NCBI RefSeq assembly: GCF_033239625.1
Contig: NZ_BTCK01000023.1
Span: 1 to 64,000 of the forward strand
Direction of reading: 5' to 3'
Length of the DNA: 64,000 bases
Source: Paenibacillus_T sp033239625
GTDB lineage: Bacteria; Bacillota; Bacilli; Paenibacillales; Paenibacillaceae
Within the stretch, counting starts at the first letter, position 1. The number at the start of each line of letters is the position of its first letter. The position numbers and the translations under genes are program-made. The notes below the pieces were generated by a model, which worked only from the letters and a program-made list of their open reading frames with translations, searched no databases and was not told the DNA's origin. Shown in pieces: positions 25,275-34,074 of the stretch.

Positions 25275-25581
25275 AAGTCACAATGCCGAGCCCAAAGAAA
25301 TTCAGTACGAGGTACAAGATCGAGTTGTCGGATGTCATCATGCCGCGTTGACGTTGTGCTTCGGCTACCTGCTTGCCGACTCGATAAGCCCATACATAGG
25401 ACCAGATCCCGCAAGTGACAAGCGTAAGCAGGAAGTGCTTGCCGCCCGTAAAGTTATGATCTCCGCTTAATTTGCCTACATCATTCGTCAACACGATGAA
25501 CCAGTAGATACCGTAGATGCCGCAAGTAACTAACGTAAGAATAATGGATACTGCGATATTGCGTTGTGTTACATGAACCAT
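25237..25581 (-). CDS. DUF4234 membrane protein
   Basis: 114 aa. Two similar segments, ILTLVTCGIYGIYWF near residue 14 and LLTLVTCGIWSYVWAY near 51, are the DUF4234 hallmark and reflect an internal repeat; a third hydrophobic helix follows. Function unknown. It shares about 38 bp with the DUF2752 gene in another frame, so the two are one transcription unit. Confidence 0.82.
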   Translation of the reverse strand: MVHVTQRNIAVSIILTLVTCGIYGIYWFIVLTNDVGKLSGDHNFTGGKHFLLTLVTCGIWSYVWAYRVGKQVAEAQRQRGMMTSDNSILYLVLNFFGLGIVTYAIVQSDVNRLA

Positions 25582-25712
25582 TGGACACCATCCTGAAAGT
25601 TTAGTATGTTAGGCCGCCTATTATAAGATAATAGATCCTATTATTTCTATATCGACTTTGCGCTGCTAGTTCTTTAGATCTATTTGGTTGACGTGATGGC
25701 ATGCAGCAAAAA

Positions 25713-25759
25713 GCCTCCAGAAGCCACCGCGCTGTTTGAGTGCGGCGGCTTCTGGAGGC
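25713..25759 (-). terminator. Terminator of the TraB-family gene
   Basis: GCCTCCAGAAGCC and GGCTTCTGGAGGC pair perfectly; on the minus strand T5 follows. Inner GC pairing extends the stem. Confidence 0.85.
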
Positions 25760-25791
25760 CTCTTCGTGCTGTAAGGAGAAACCGGACAAAA

Positions 25792-27078
25792 CTATTGCTT
25801 CTCGACCTTATATCCGTCTTTCGTCAGCAGCGTGACGATACCGTCATCGCCGATCAAATGCAAGCTGCCGACTGCGACGAAATACGTTTTGTGCTCGTCG
25901 CTGTTCAGGAAGCCCTCAATCTTGTTCGTCATTCCTTTATTGCGATCGGCGATGAACGCTTGGTAGTATTCTTGATCTTCGCTTTGTTGTGCTTGCGTGA
26001 GCGCAAACAGCGTAGTCTCGTCTCCAGTCTTCCACATGTTGATAAGCGTGTCGATTGCGTTCTGGTCTTCACCCGAACTAGGATCGTTATAAGCTTTGAT
26101 CGTATCGACTAATTGGCTCTCTTGCAGCTCTGCCGAGAGATTATCGAATAGGCCATATTGTTGTTCGACCGTTTCCAGCTGAACAATCGGTTTATTCGAT
26201 TTCAGAGCTTGCTGCATCAAGTATTGGTCAATGCCGAGCTCGGCCTGATAACCGGCATCGCTGAACATGAATGAAGGGATCGTTAGGGAAACTACCCACG
26301 GCTCATATTGATCCAATGCGTTCTCGGGAGCCCCTAGGCTCTTAAGAATAGCAGTAACTCCTTTATAGGTGTCGGCCGATACATGATCTTTCAGCGTAGT
26401 GCCGTCTTTGTAAGTACCTAAGTCATTGAGGATTGCGCCGATTTGCTCCTGTGTGTACTGCGTCAAATCAACCTCGACGCCAAGGTAGTCGGCGGACTTG
26501 AAAGCAGCTTCAAGCTCCGGGCGCAGCGGATATGTCGCTTTATCCGCCACGTGAATAGTGCCGAGCAGATAGACCGTGTTGCCGTTCTTCTCGACTTTCC
26601 ACATGAATCCCTTGCTCTGTGCAGCTGTTTGCTCGACAGGGGAAGTCAGCGTGATCGTATGCGTCGATTGCGTCCAGCTTACATTGTAGCCGGTCGATTG
26701 GCCGACGAAACGAAGCGGCACGAAAGTGACGTTGCGGACGATGCGAGGGGCTGTCGCGAGCGTAACCTTAGCGCCATTGACAGTCGCCGTTGTGCTGCCG
26801 ATTTGGAGACTGAAGGTCAGGTCGTCTTTGGCACCGGATACGGTCTTCGTTTTATTGTCCCATTTCAGTTGAATATCCAATACATTGAAGAGGGAACGCA
26901 TAGGGACGAATGTCGTACCGCTATCGATGAAAGGCTGCTCAGAGCCTTCGCTTAGCGTGACGGGGCTGCCGTCCAACAGGACTTTAGTGGAAGGCTGTTC
27001 GGCGTAGCTGGTCGCCGAGAAGATGGATAACATGACGAATAGTGCGAGCAATAGGGAACTTAACTTCTTCAATTTCAT
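25792..27078 (-). CDS. Exported TraB/GumN-family protein with N-terminal stalk (CuAO N1-like) domain
   Basis: 428 aa. Signal peptide (~1-26, ending SYAEQ). Residues ~30-150 form the copper-amine-oxidase N1-like stalk domain (two GTTFVPMRSL / NVTFVPLRFVG-type strands). Residues ~160-428 are the TraB/GumN domain with LLGTIHVAD near 173 and the C-terminal GSLHLIGDDG near 408; these GxxH motifs are thought to form a metalloprotease-like site (TIKI/TraB fold). Likely a secreted or wall-facing enzyme of unknown substrate. The stalk-TraB fusion is a Bacillota arrangement. Confidence 0.88.
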   Translation of the reverse strand: MKLKKLSSLLLALFVMLSIFSATSYAEQPSTKVLLDGSPVTLSEGSEQPFIDSGTTFVPMRSLFNVLDIQLKWDNKTKTVSGAKDDLTFSLQIGSTTATVNGAKVTLATAPRIVRNVTFVPLRFVGQSTGYNVSWTQSTHTITLTSPVEQTAAQSKGFMWKVEKNGNTVYLLGTIHVADKATYPLRPELEAAFKSADYLGVEVDLTQYTQEQIGAILNDLGTYKDGTTLKDHVSADTYKGVTAILKSLGAPENALDQYEPWVVSLTIPSFMFSDAGYQAELGIDQYLMQQALKSNKPIVQLETVEQQYGLFDNLSAELQESQLVDTIKAYNDPSSGEDQNAIDTLINMWKTGDETTLFALTQAQQSEDQEYYQAFIADRNKGMTNKIEGFLNSDEHKTYFVAVGSLHLIGDDGIVTLLTKDGYKVEKQ

Positions 27079-27330
27079 GCAGACGTAATCTCCTTATTGG
27101 TTGGATTGTCCGGGGATGACCGGATTATGTAGTATTCGACGTCTGGGTACATATTCCTTTTACTGGAAAGTGGAATCAGGTCCTTCTAACCATATTGTTC
27201 AAGATATGTACATAAATTTACTTCTGAGTACGATGAGACTTTCTTAATTATTTAACGCTTACGTTAACGTTAAATATGCTTTATAATAAAGATGCACGGA
27301 CTAATGGATAAACAAGGAGGCGTATACCAA

Positions 27331-27750
27331 ATGTACAACCACATTGTCGTCCCGATCGACGGATCGCCGCAGTCGTTTAAAGCACTGGATCACGCAATCG
27401 AACTTGCCCAAACACTGTCGTCCGATATCCGATTAACCGTCATTCACGTCGATGCTTCCGTGTCCTTGAATGAGCCGGTATTCGGCACTGAGCTGGATGC
27501 TGTTGAAGCAGAGGACAAGCAGGTCCTCGATGCGGCTGTCAGCAGACTGAAGGCATCTGGCGTATCGTTTCAAGCTATTCATCAGACAGGAGATCCAGCA
27601 GCGACTATTTGTCAGACGGCGATCGATAATCTAGCCGATCTGATCGTAATGGGGAGCCGCGGCCTTGGTCTGATCAAAGAAATATGGCTAGGAAGCGTCA
27701 GTCATTCGGTAGCGCAGCATGCGACATGCCCTGTCCTATTAATCAAATAG
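27331..27750 (+). CDS. Universal stress protein (UspA family)
   Basis: 139 aa, one Usp domain. N-terminal IVVPIDGSPQS and the C-terminal ATP-binding loop GSRGLGLIKEIWLGSVSHSV near residue 107, which fits the G-2X-G-9X-G(S/T) pattern of nucleotide-binding Usp proteins. Start is ATG 27331 behind AAGGAGG; an earlier in-frame ATG at 27292 lacks a site. TATAAT at 27282-27287 is a probable -10; a CGTTAACG dyad lies just upstream (27262-27269). Confidence 0.92.
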   Translation: MYNHIVVPIDGSPQSFKALDHAIELAQTLSSDIRLTVIHVDASVSLNEPVFGTELDAVEAEDKQVLDAAVSRLKASGVSFQAIHQTGDPAATICQTAIDNLADLIVMGSRGLGLIKEIWLGSVSHSVAQHATCPVLLIK

Positions 27751-27782
27751 AGCTGTTCGTCACCTATATAAGAGCATACAGC

Positions 27783-27811
27783 AAAGCCCTCATCGTTTGG
27801 ATGAGGGCTTT
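27783..27811. terminator. Bidirectional terminator between usp and chemoreceptor genes
   Basis: AAAGCCCTCATC and GATGAGGGCTTT, 12 bp perfect, 5-nt loop. Confidence 0.85.
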
Positions 27812-27847
27812 GTCGTTGTTGTTATATTGAGTCTAGCAGGAAAGTCT

Positions 27848-29320
27848 CTATTTTCGTTCGGTCATTTTGCTCAGGTCGCTCGTCAGCTTGTCCAGCTGCA
27901 TGAAGCTCTCGACGACCTCGAGAATGCGGCTGTCCTGCGTGGTCATGCTTGCAGACATTTCTTCGATGGAGGCCATATTCTCTTCGGTAATGCTTGCGAT
28001 CGTGACGATTTGATCCGTGATCCGCGTGTACTGCTCATGCAGCTCGCTTGCAGAGCGATCGACTTGTGACGATTGCTGCTCCAAGTGGATGGAATCCTGG
28101 TTGAGTGAGCGCATAACGTCGACCACCTTCTGTACAGCCGAGCTGCCGCTTGCAACCGACTGTTGGCCTTGGAGAACTTGTTCGGCGGCTTGAAGCGTCT
28201 TCGAACGGATGCTCTCGAGAATCTGCTCGATCTCTTCGGTCGACTGCTGCGACGTCTCTGCCAGCTTGCGTATTTCGTGGGATACGACGCCGAACCCTCT
28301 GCCGTGCTCGCCTGCACGTGCGGCTTCAATGGCAGCATTGAGTGCAAGCAGATTCGTCTGGGTCGAAATGTGCTTAATCGTTGCGACGATATCGCTAATT
28401 CGCGTATTTTGCTCTCCGAGTTCGTTCATCAGCTGCGCTGCATTATCAATGGTTTCGTGCACTTGTTTCATTTGCGTATCGAGCGACTCTGCTTCTTCAC
28501 TGCCGACCTTCGTCAACTGTGCTGAGCTTACGGACAGCTCGGTCATCTCGGTTGACCGGTCTGCGAGAGATGTAACGGATTGCTCGATGTAACGAATCGA
28601 CTCGCTAATATCGTTAATGCTGGATGTCTGTGTTTCAATGCTGGATGTAATCTCGGTGAACGCGGTCGTTACTTCTTTGGAAATCGTACCCGTGGAGGTG
28701 ATGTTCATCTTCAGGTTGGAACTGAATTCATTGAGCGCCGCCACTGAAGCGGACACTTGGCCGACAAGCTCAAGCGAATGGTTCTTCTCCTGAATGGCTT
28801 CTTCACGCTGCGCGAATACTTCGTTCTGCAGCCGTTCACTGAATCGGGTAGATGCGTAGAGCGGAATAGCGATCATAAAGAAGTACATGAACATGGTTAC
28901 GATGTCATTCTCGCCGAACACATCGACCTTATATCTGTCATCAAGGAATAGGTAGGTAGTAAGCCCCGCACCCATCAGGGTAGAGTAGGCAATCGCACGC
29001 GAGCTGCTGTACAAAGTCATAATGCCCAGATTAACATACACGAGGAAATAGGTTGTAATAATAGGCCCTGTTGTAATTAATAGCAGCGTTAGAACGGTAA
29101 CGATCGTCGAGATAATGTACATGATGTAAGTTGTCCACCAACGCTTGATATGAAGGACGGTCGTCAATCCGCAAGTAATCGTGCCGACAATCGCCAGCAT
29201 CTGAATCGAGTCCATCCCCGCACCCGTCAGTATATCGACGGCGACCCCGAGGAGCAGCATCCCCCATATAATATAGACGAGCAGTTTGTTGCGGCGGTGC
29301 AGCGTTTCTAGAAATCCCAC
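27848..29320 (-). CDS. Methyl-accepting chemotaxis protein with membrane-embedded sensor region
   Basis: 490 aa. Six or so hydrophobic segments cover residues ~12-165 with no large extracellular domain and no obvious HAMP. The cytoplasmic signalling domain follows with the near-invariant hairpin tip IEAARAGEHGRGFGVVSHEIRKLAE near residue 345. The ligand must be sensed in or near the membrane. It signals through CheA/CheW encoded elsewhere. GTG start at 29320 with AAAGGAGG upstream. It is transcribed alone, ending at a shared terminator. Confidence 0.92.
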   Translation of the reverse strand: MGFLETLHRRNKLLVYIIWGMLLLGVAVDILTGAGMDSIQMLAIVGTITCGLTTVLHIKRWWTTYIMYIISTIVTVLTLLLITTGPIITTYFLVYVNLGIMTLYSSSRAIAYSTLMGAGLTTYLFLDDRYKVDVFGENDIVTMFMYFFMIAIPLYASTRFSERLQNEVFAQREEAIQEKNHSLELVGQVSASVAALNEFSSNLKMNITSTGTISKEVTTAFTEITSSIETQTSSINDISESIRYIEQSVTSLADRSTEMTELSVSSAQLTKVGSEEAESLDTQMKQVHETIDNAAQLMNELGEQNTRISDIVATIKHISTQTNLLALNAAIEAARAGEHGRGFGVVSHEIRKLAETSQQSTEEIEQILESIRSKTLQAAEQVLQGQQSVASGSSAVQKVVDVMRSLNQDSIHLEQQSSQVDRSASELHEQYTRITDQIVTIASITEENMASIEEMSASMTTQDSRILEVVESFMQLDKLTSDLSKMTERK

Positions 29321-29650
29321 AATTCATCCTCCTTTGCTAGACTTATTAGTTGATAATTAGATCAATAATACCACAATACGGCAATATTCGACATATTTAT
29401 AGTAATATTTTGCTATTGTTAACGAGAGGTGGAAAGCTAGTAATCCGGAATATGGAATGGCGGAAGTTTATCGTAGAAAGCCTTGGGACTAAAGAAGCGT
29501 GCGGATTCTATTGGACCCCGTTGACGTCTTACTAGCGCTAACGAATGGTGTTGTTCTTTATTTGTTATCGGCGGCAGCAGTCTGACCCGTTATATGGAAA
29601 ATAAGAGTTTCGCAGATTCGTTGCTAGGTAAGGCTAAAAGCTGAAGCAAG

Positions 29651-29686
29651 AGGAAGAGGCATCCCATCAGCGGGATGCCTCTTCCT
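29651..29686. terminator. Terminator of the His-rich repeat protein
   Basis: AGGAAGAGGCATCCC and GGGATGCCTCTTCCT pair perfectly. The 29321-29650 stretch upstream on the plus strand is AT-rich and shows only a 27-codon frame at 29452 without a convincing RBS; I see no gene in it. Confidence 0.75.
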
Positions 29687-29738
29687 TCTATTAAGGATGC
29701 TTCGCGGTTGTCTGCTATCTGCATTCCCGCATAGCGGA

Positions 29739-30329
29739 TTACTTCCCGTACCATCCCTGCGTGTGTTTGTGCCAAGGCTTCCACACGCGATGGCCCTTAC
29801 CATGCTTATTGATCGCCTTGCCGCCGCCGCCGACAGCCTGCTGCTGACGTGTGCCTGCGCTCTCGATAGCGGAGTTGGTGCCGCTCGTGCTGTATTTGCC
29901 TGCACCGCTGGCTACTTGTGTAGCCGAGGCGTTCGCCGCATGTTTCGGCAGTTTGACGACTTGATCGTTGAGGACAATAATGACTTCCTTGCGATGAGCG
30001 TGATGGCGATGTTTGCCATGATGCCCACGCCCATGACCATGACCGTGATATAAATGGGCATGTTTGTTAGGCAGCCAGACATTCTTCGCTGTTCCGCCTG
30101 CGCCAACGCTTTGCTGCTGCTGCGTATGCGGCGACTTGATCGCTGCGTTGCTGCCGGCAGCGCTGCTTCGTCCTGCTCCGCTTGCAAGCTGCGTCGTATT
30201 CGGCGCATTCGTGAACTGATGGTTGACGACGAATACGAGTCTATCAATGCCGTGAAGCGGCGTCCGAGTAATGATCCGCTTGCCGCGTTTTTCCACTATA
30301 ACCGTTAGACGATCCCCTCGTTTGGACAC
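29739..30329 (-). CDS. His/Gly-rich protein with duplicated ~40-residue repeats, possible spore-surface protein
   Basis: 196 aa. The GTG at 30329 is chosen because AGGAGGG lies 5 nt upstream; the frame remains open another 58 codons but without a site. The N-terminus begins SKRGDRLTVIVEK. Two related blocks, ASGAGRSSAAGSNAAIKSP and ASGAGKYSTSGTNSAIESA, are each followed by TxQQQxVGxGG and separated by a His-rich stretch (HGHGHGRGHHGKHRHHAHR). KEVIIVLNDQVVKLP may be a beta strand pair. No signal peptide. Metal binding or a spore coat role is suggested by composition only. Confidence 0.65.
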   Translation of the reverse strand: MSKRGDRLTVIVEKRGKRIITRTPLHGIDRLVFVVNHQFTNAPNTTQLASGAGRSSAAGSNAAIKSPHTQQQQSVGAGGTAKNVWLPNKHAHLYHGHGHGRGHHGKHRHHAHRKEVIIVLNDQVVKLPKHAANASATQVASGAGKYSTSGTNSAIESAGTRQQQAVGGGGKAINKHGKGHRVWKPWHKHTQGWYGK

Positions 30330-30464
30330 AGTGACCCTCCTCAATTGGACTTGATTAAGTATATGTCCTCTACTAGCAACGGCAAGGGATGAATGTCTGC
30401 TGGCAACTATCTCTACGACAAGTGTTGACTCTGGAGCGGCTCCAACGAGATCTAATAATATTAA

Positions 30465-30500
30465 AAGAGCCATCCTCGCATACCCGCGCGGATGGCTCTT
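30465..30500 (-). terminator. Terminator of the LLM oxidoreductase gene
   Basis: AAGAGCCATCC (30465-30475) and GGATGGCTCTT (30490-30500); minus-strand T4 follows. Confidence 0.8.
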
Positions 30501-30506
30501 CATTTA

Positions 30507-31580
30507 TTAGCTGTTCGACTCTAGGCGTGCGAGCTCCTTATGGACGATCGGCGCGACCTTCGTGCCGAGCAGCTCGATCGCGCGAAGCACTTCGCGGTGC
30601 GGCATCGTGCCGACGTTCACGTGCAGGAAGAAGCGCGTCAAGCCAAGGTTCTTGCGCAGCAGAACGATTTTCTCAGCGACAAACTCAGGATCGCCGACGT
30701 AGAGCGCGCCGCGCAGGCTGCGCGAGGCGTCGTAAGTGGCGCGGTCATATGGCCGGCCCCAGCCGCGCTCGCTGCCGATTTTGGTCATCTGCGCTGCGGT
30801 TGGCGCGTAGAACGATTCCACCGCTTGCTCCATCGTATCAGCGATGAAACCATGGGAGTGAGTTGCAATCTGCAGCTTAGACGGATCGTGTCCAGCTTGC
30901 AGAGCAGCACGCTTGTACAGGTCGACCAGCGGCGCGAAGCTTTCCGGCATGCCGCCGATTATCGCGAACGCGACCGGCAGACCAAGCATGCCAGCGCGAA
31001 TGGCGGACTCGGGGTTGCCGCCCGTCGCGATCCACACCGGCAGCGGCTCCTGCACCGCGCGCGGATAGACGCCAAGGTTCTGAATCGCTGGGCGATGGCC
31101 GCCGCGCCATGTCACCTTCTCCGACTTGCGGATCTCGAGCAGCAGCTCCAGCTTCTCGTCGAACAGCTCGTTATAGTCGTCGAGACTGTAGCCGAACAGC
31201 GGGAACGATTCGACGAACGAGCCGCGGCCAGCCATAATTTCGGCACGGCCGTTCGAGATGCCGTCCAATGTCGCGAATTGTTGGTATACGCGGACAGGGT
31301 CATCGGAGGACAACACCGTTACAGCGCTCGACAGCCGGATGTTCTTTGTCATGCCAGCAGCTGCAGCGAGTACAATTGCTGGCGCGCTGCCCGCATAGTC
31401 TGGGCGGTGATGTTCGCCGATGCCATAGACATCGAGTCCGACTTGATCTGCAAGTACAATCTCCTCAACCGCATTGCGCAGCCGCTCTGCGTGATTGACT
31501 GCCTCGCCTGTTACCGTATTAGGCGTCGCCTCCAGAAACGTACTAATTCCTATCTCCATTTTCTTTGCCGTATCGACCAT
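30507..31580 (-). CDS. LLM-class flavin-dependent oxidoreductase
   Basis: 357 aa bacterial luciferase-like TIM barrel. Characteristic segments: GEHHRPDYAGSAP near residue 55, ISNGRAEIMAGRG near 107, PVWIATGGNPES near 180, and the C-terminal MPHREVLRAIELLGTKVAP. These enzymes use FMNH2 (supplied by a separate reductase) or F420-like cofactors to oxidise diverse organics; the substrate is not predictable. GGAGG precedes the ATG. It is a single gene. Confidence 0.92.
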   Translation of the reverse strand: MVDTAKKMEIGISTFLEATPNTVTGEAVNHAERLRNAVEEIVLADQVGLDVYGIGEHHRPDYAGSAPAIVLAAAAGMTKNIRLSSAVTVLSSDDPVRVYQQFATLDGISNGRAEIMAGRGSFVESFPLFGYSLDDYNELFDEKLELLLEIRKSEKVTWRGGHRPAIQNLGVYPRAVQEPLPVWIATGGNPESAIRAGMLGLPVAFAIIGGMPESFAPLVDLYKRAALQAGHDPSKLQIATHSHGFIADTMEQAVESFYAPTAAQMTKIGSERGWGRPYDRATYDASRSLRGALYVGDPEFVAEKIVLLRKNLGLTRFFLHVNVGTMPHREVLRAIELLGTKVAPIVHKELARLESNS

Positions 31581-31677
31581 TCGCTATCGCCTCCAAATGT
31601 AAGTATGACTAGTGTACTAAATTTTTATTAACTATAAAAGGGTAAGTGCGTTTTCTTGCCATATAAGAATGGATAAG

Positions 31678-31696
31678 TTTTCGAGTTTCTCGAAAA
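31678..31696. repeat. Small palindrome in the 31.6-31.9 kb intergenic stretch
   Basis: TTTTCGAG-TTT-CTCGAAAA, 8-bp arms. Role unknown. Nothing else assignable in 31581-31878 except the RBS of the following gene. Confidence 0.3.
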
Positions 31697-31878
31697 TACC
31701 AACTTTCATGACAATAAAAACTTCCTCGTGCTTGCGAAGCGGCTTTGCTCCACAAAGCTGTAGGTCGAACCCCATTGAATTACTTCGATCAATGTTTTCT
31801 TACGTTTTATTTCATGGCAGGTCCATGGGGAATCATGTCAGCTTTCGACACATATTGTGTAGCAAGGTGGTGATAACA

Positions 31879-32190
31879 ATGACACAGACACTAGTGGATT
31901 GGATCACATACTGCCTGCTGGGCATCTTCGGCCTAATGATCATCGACTTCATAATCGCGTTCACAATATCCTTCTGGGCGGGAACGTTCGAAACGACATT
32001 CCTCCCTTACTTGAAGGACATCGTATTCTACGTACTTCCGCTCAACTTTATCCTCTCGATGGTATCCATCGATCCGACGGAGTGGACGCTCGTCGTGCTC
32101 TATTTCATAGGGGCACTGTCCGTCATGATCAAGTATGTGCGGGATATTATAGGGAAATTCCGTCCGGCGTCCGGTGAGGACGACAATTGA
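31879..32190 (+). CDS. Small membrane protein (103 aa), holin-like topology, function unknown
   Basis: Three hydrophobic helices (~12-32, ~43-62, ~68-86) and a short charged tail ending GEDDN. The ATG 31879 is preceded by AAGGTGGTGA. The size and topology recall small phage holins, but no lytic or phage genes are nearby and I cannot assign a family. A longer upstream frame from 31669 has no RBS. Confidence 0.6.
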   Translation: MTQTLVDWITYCLLGIFGLMIIDFIIAFTISFWAGTFETTFLPYLKDIVFYVLPLNFILSMVSIDPTEWTLVVLYFIGALSVMIKYVRDIIGKFRPASGEDDN

Positions 32191-32220
32191 CAACGAGTAA
32201 CGTCCGCAGCAGTAAGCATG

Positions 32221-32260
32221 CAAGCCCGCTGCATCCGCCTCTCGGATGCGAGCGGGCTTG
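32221..32260 (+). terminator. Terminator after the small membrane protein
   Basis: CAAGCCCGCT-GCATCCG pairs with CGGATGC-AGCGGGCTTG, bulged by one base; a T5 run follows 6 nt later. Confidence 0.75.
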
Positions 32261-32371
32261 TGTCATTTTTCGATCAAACAAACTTCACAGCTGTTCGGCA
32301 GGCTTTCGGCTTGCGCTGACGAATGTAATAAAGGTCAATATCTGAATCATGACACTTGCGGAGGTGCACGA

Positions 32372-33391
32372 ATGAGAGCGCTTTTTATTGGAGGAACAGG
32401 CATCATCAGCTCGGCCATCACGCGTCAATTGGCAGCACAAGGCTGTGAACTGTATTTGCTGAACCGAGGGAACAACAACGCGAAGCTGCCGGAAGGCGTG
32501 CGTGTGATTCAAGCGGATATTAACGATGAGGCGCAGGTAGCGAAGCTGATCGAGGACCTGGAATTCGACGTTGTCGCGGATTTCATCGCCTTCGTGCCGG
32601 CGCAGCTGGAGCGGGATTATCGGCTGTTCAAGGGCAAGACGAAGCAGTTCATGTTCATTAGCTCGGCATCGGCGTATCAGACTCCATTGTCCGATTACCG
32701 GATTACGGAAGGTACGCTGTTGGCCAATCCATATTGGGAATATTCCCGTAACAAAATCGCCTGCGAGGAGTACCTCGTCAAGCAGTATCGCGAGGAAGGC
32801 TTCCCGATTACAATCGTTCGTCCAAGCCATACTTATGACGAGCGTTATATCCCATTGGGCGTGCATGGCAGCAAGGGCGCATGGCAGGTCGCGAAGCGGA
32901 TGCTGGAGGGCAAGCCGGTCATTATTCACGGGGATGGAACATCGCTGTGGACGATGACGCATAATACGGATTTTGCGCGAGGGTTTATTGGTCTCATGGG
33001 CAACATTCATGCGATCGGCGAAGCGGTACAGATTACATCGGACGAGTCCCTCACGTGGAATCAGATCTACGAAACGATCGCCAGCGCTCTCGGCGTGAAG
33101 CTGAATGCCGTGCATGTGGCGACCGATTTCCTCGCTGCTTGCAGCAAGGAAGATTATCGCGGCGGCCTGCTCGGCGACAAATCCAACACGGTTGTGTTCG
33201 ATAACGCGAAGCTGAAGAGGCTCGTTCCAGATTTCGTTGCGACGACTCGTTTCGACCAAGGGGTTCGATCAACGATCCAGCACATTCTGGCGCATCCAGA
33301 GCTTCAGGTAGAGGACCCTGAGTTCGATGCATGGTGTGATCGAGTCATCGGCGCCCTGGAAGCAGCGCAGAAGGCCGTGCTCGAGCAGTAA
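32372..33391 (+). CDS. NAD-dependent epimerase/dehydratase family protein
   Basis: 339 aa extended SDR. N-terminal FIGGTGIISSAI matches the GGTGxI variant seen in the CSP41/isoflavone-reductase-like group. Further features: ISSASAYQ near 94, WEYSRNKIACE near 119 (YxxxK-like), and VRPSHTYDERYIP near 144. It probably acts on nucleotide-sugar-like substrates, unproven. Start 32372 is chosen because GGAGGTG lies 8 nt upstream. It may be co-transcribed with the pentapeptide gene 27 bp downstream. Confidence 0.88.
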   Translation: MRALFIGGTGIISSAITRQLAAQGCELYLLNRGNNNAKLPEGVRVIQADINDEAQVAKLIEDLEFDVVADFIAFVPAQLERDYRLFKGKTKQFMFISSASAYQTPLSDYRITEGTLLANPYWEYSRNKIACEEYLVKQYREEGFPITIVRPSHTYDERYIPLGVHGSKGAWQVAKRMLEGKPVIIHGDGTSLWTMTHNTDFARGFIGLMGNIHAIGEAVQITSDESLTWNQIYETIASALGVKLNAVHVATDFLAACSKEDYRGGLLGDKSNTVVFDNAKLKRLVPDFVATTRFDQGVRSTIQHILAHPELQVEDPEFDAWCDRVIGALEAAQKAVLEQ

Positions 33392-33418
33392 GCGTAACAG
33401 GAAGGTTGTGCAGGAAGA

Positions 33419-34024
33419 ATGAACGTATTTACCGATGAGCACTATGAGTTGGTTGATTTCGGCGACCGCGACTTGAAGGAGGCGCAGTTCATCCGCTGTA
33501 CGTTCGAGCGCTGCTCATTCGCAAGCGGATCGCTGGAGGAAATCGAGACGAGCGGCTGCCGGTTCAACAGCTGTGATTTCCGTGGCGCGGCGTTGAACGC
33601 ATCGCTTCACACGGAGACAGCGTTCTTGAACTGTCAGTTCGGCGAGGCGAATCTGTTCGTCGCCAAGTTCGACCGCTGCAAGCTGACCGGCTCTGACTTC
33701 GTGAAGGCGCAGCTGGACGGGATTACCATTGTGCAGGGCGACTGGTCCTATGTGAACCTGCGTCACGCGAGGCTGACGAAGCAGGATCTGCGAGGTGTTG
33801 CCTTCTTCGAGGCTGATCTAGCGGGCGCCAATCTTGAGAAGGCGGATCTGCGCAAGGCGGATTTGTCGCGGGCGAACCTTGGACAAGCGAAGCTGTCGGG
33901 CGCAGATCTGCGCGGGGCTGAAGTCGACGGCGTCAACTGGCTGAACGTCGAAGTGAAGGGCGTTCGGATGGACAACGCACAAGCGGTTGCCTTCCTGCGC
34001 TGCTATGGCGCCAAGGTTGAATAA
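33419..34024 (+). CDS. Pentapeptide repeat protein
   Basis: 201 aa. Repeats of the A(D/N)Lxx type run almost the whole length, clearest at residues ~130-175 (AFFEADLAGANLEKADLRKA then DLSRANLGQAKLSGADLRGA), forming a right-handed quadrilateral beta helix. Some family members (Qnr, MfpA) mimic DNA and protect gyrase from quinolones, and the size is similar to Qnr (~215 aa), but that function cannot be inferred from repeats alone. 27 bp after the epimerase gene and 50 bp before UPF0303, so possibly one operon. Confidence 0.88.
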   Translation: MNVFTDEHYELVDFGDRDLKEAQFIRCTFERCSFASGSLEEIETSGCRFNSCDFRGAALNASLHTETAFLNCQFGEANLFVAKFDRCKLTGSDFVKAQLDGITIVQGDWSYVNLRHARLTKQDLRGVAFFEADLAGANLEKADLRKADLSRANLGQAKLSGADLRGAEVDGVNWLNVEVKGVRMDNAQAVAFLRCYGAKVE

Positions 34025-34074
34025 ACCAACAGACTATTTTGAACGACCTCTTGATAGAGAAAGGGATTACGACA

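Noticed and set aside
27251..27287. Shared MerR-type operator between usp and merR (CGTTAACGTT-like words)
   Set aside because: The words are similar, but the spacing relative to the -10 differs in the two promoters and neither shows a proper dyad between -35 and -10.
30540..31631. 363-codon plus-strand frame opposite the LLM oxidoreductase
   Set aside because: Antisense shadow of a clear luciferase-like enzyme.
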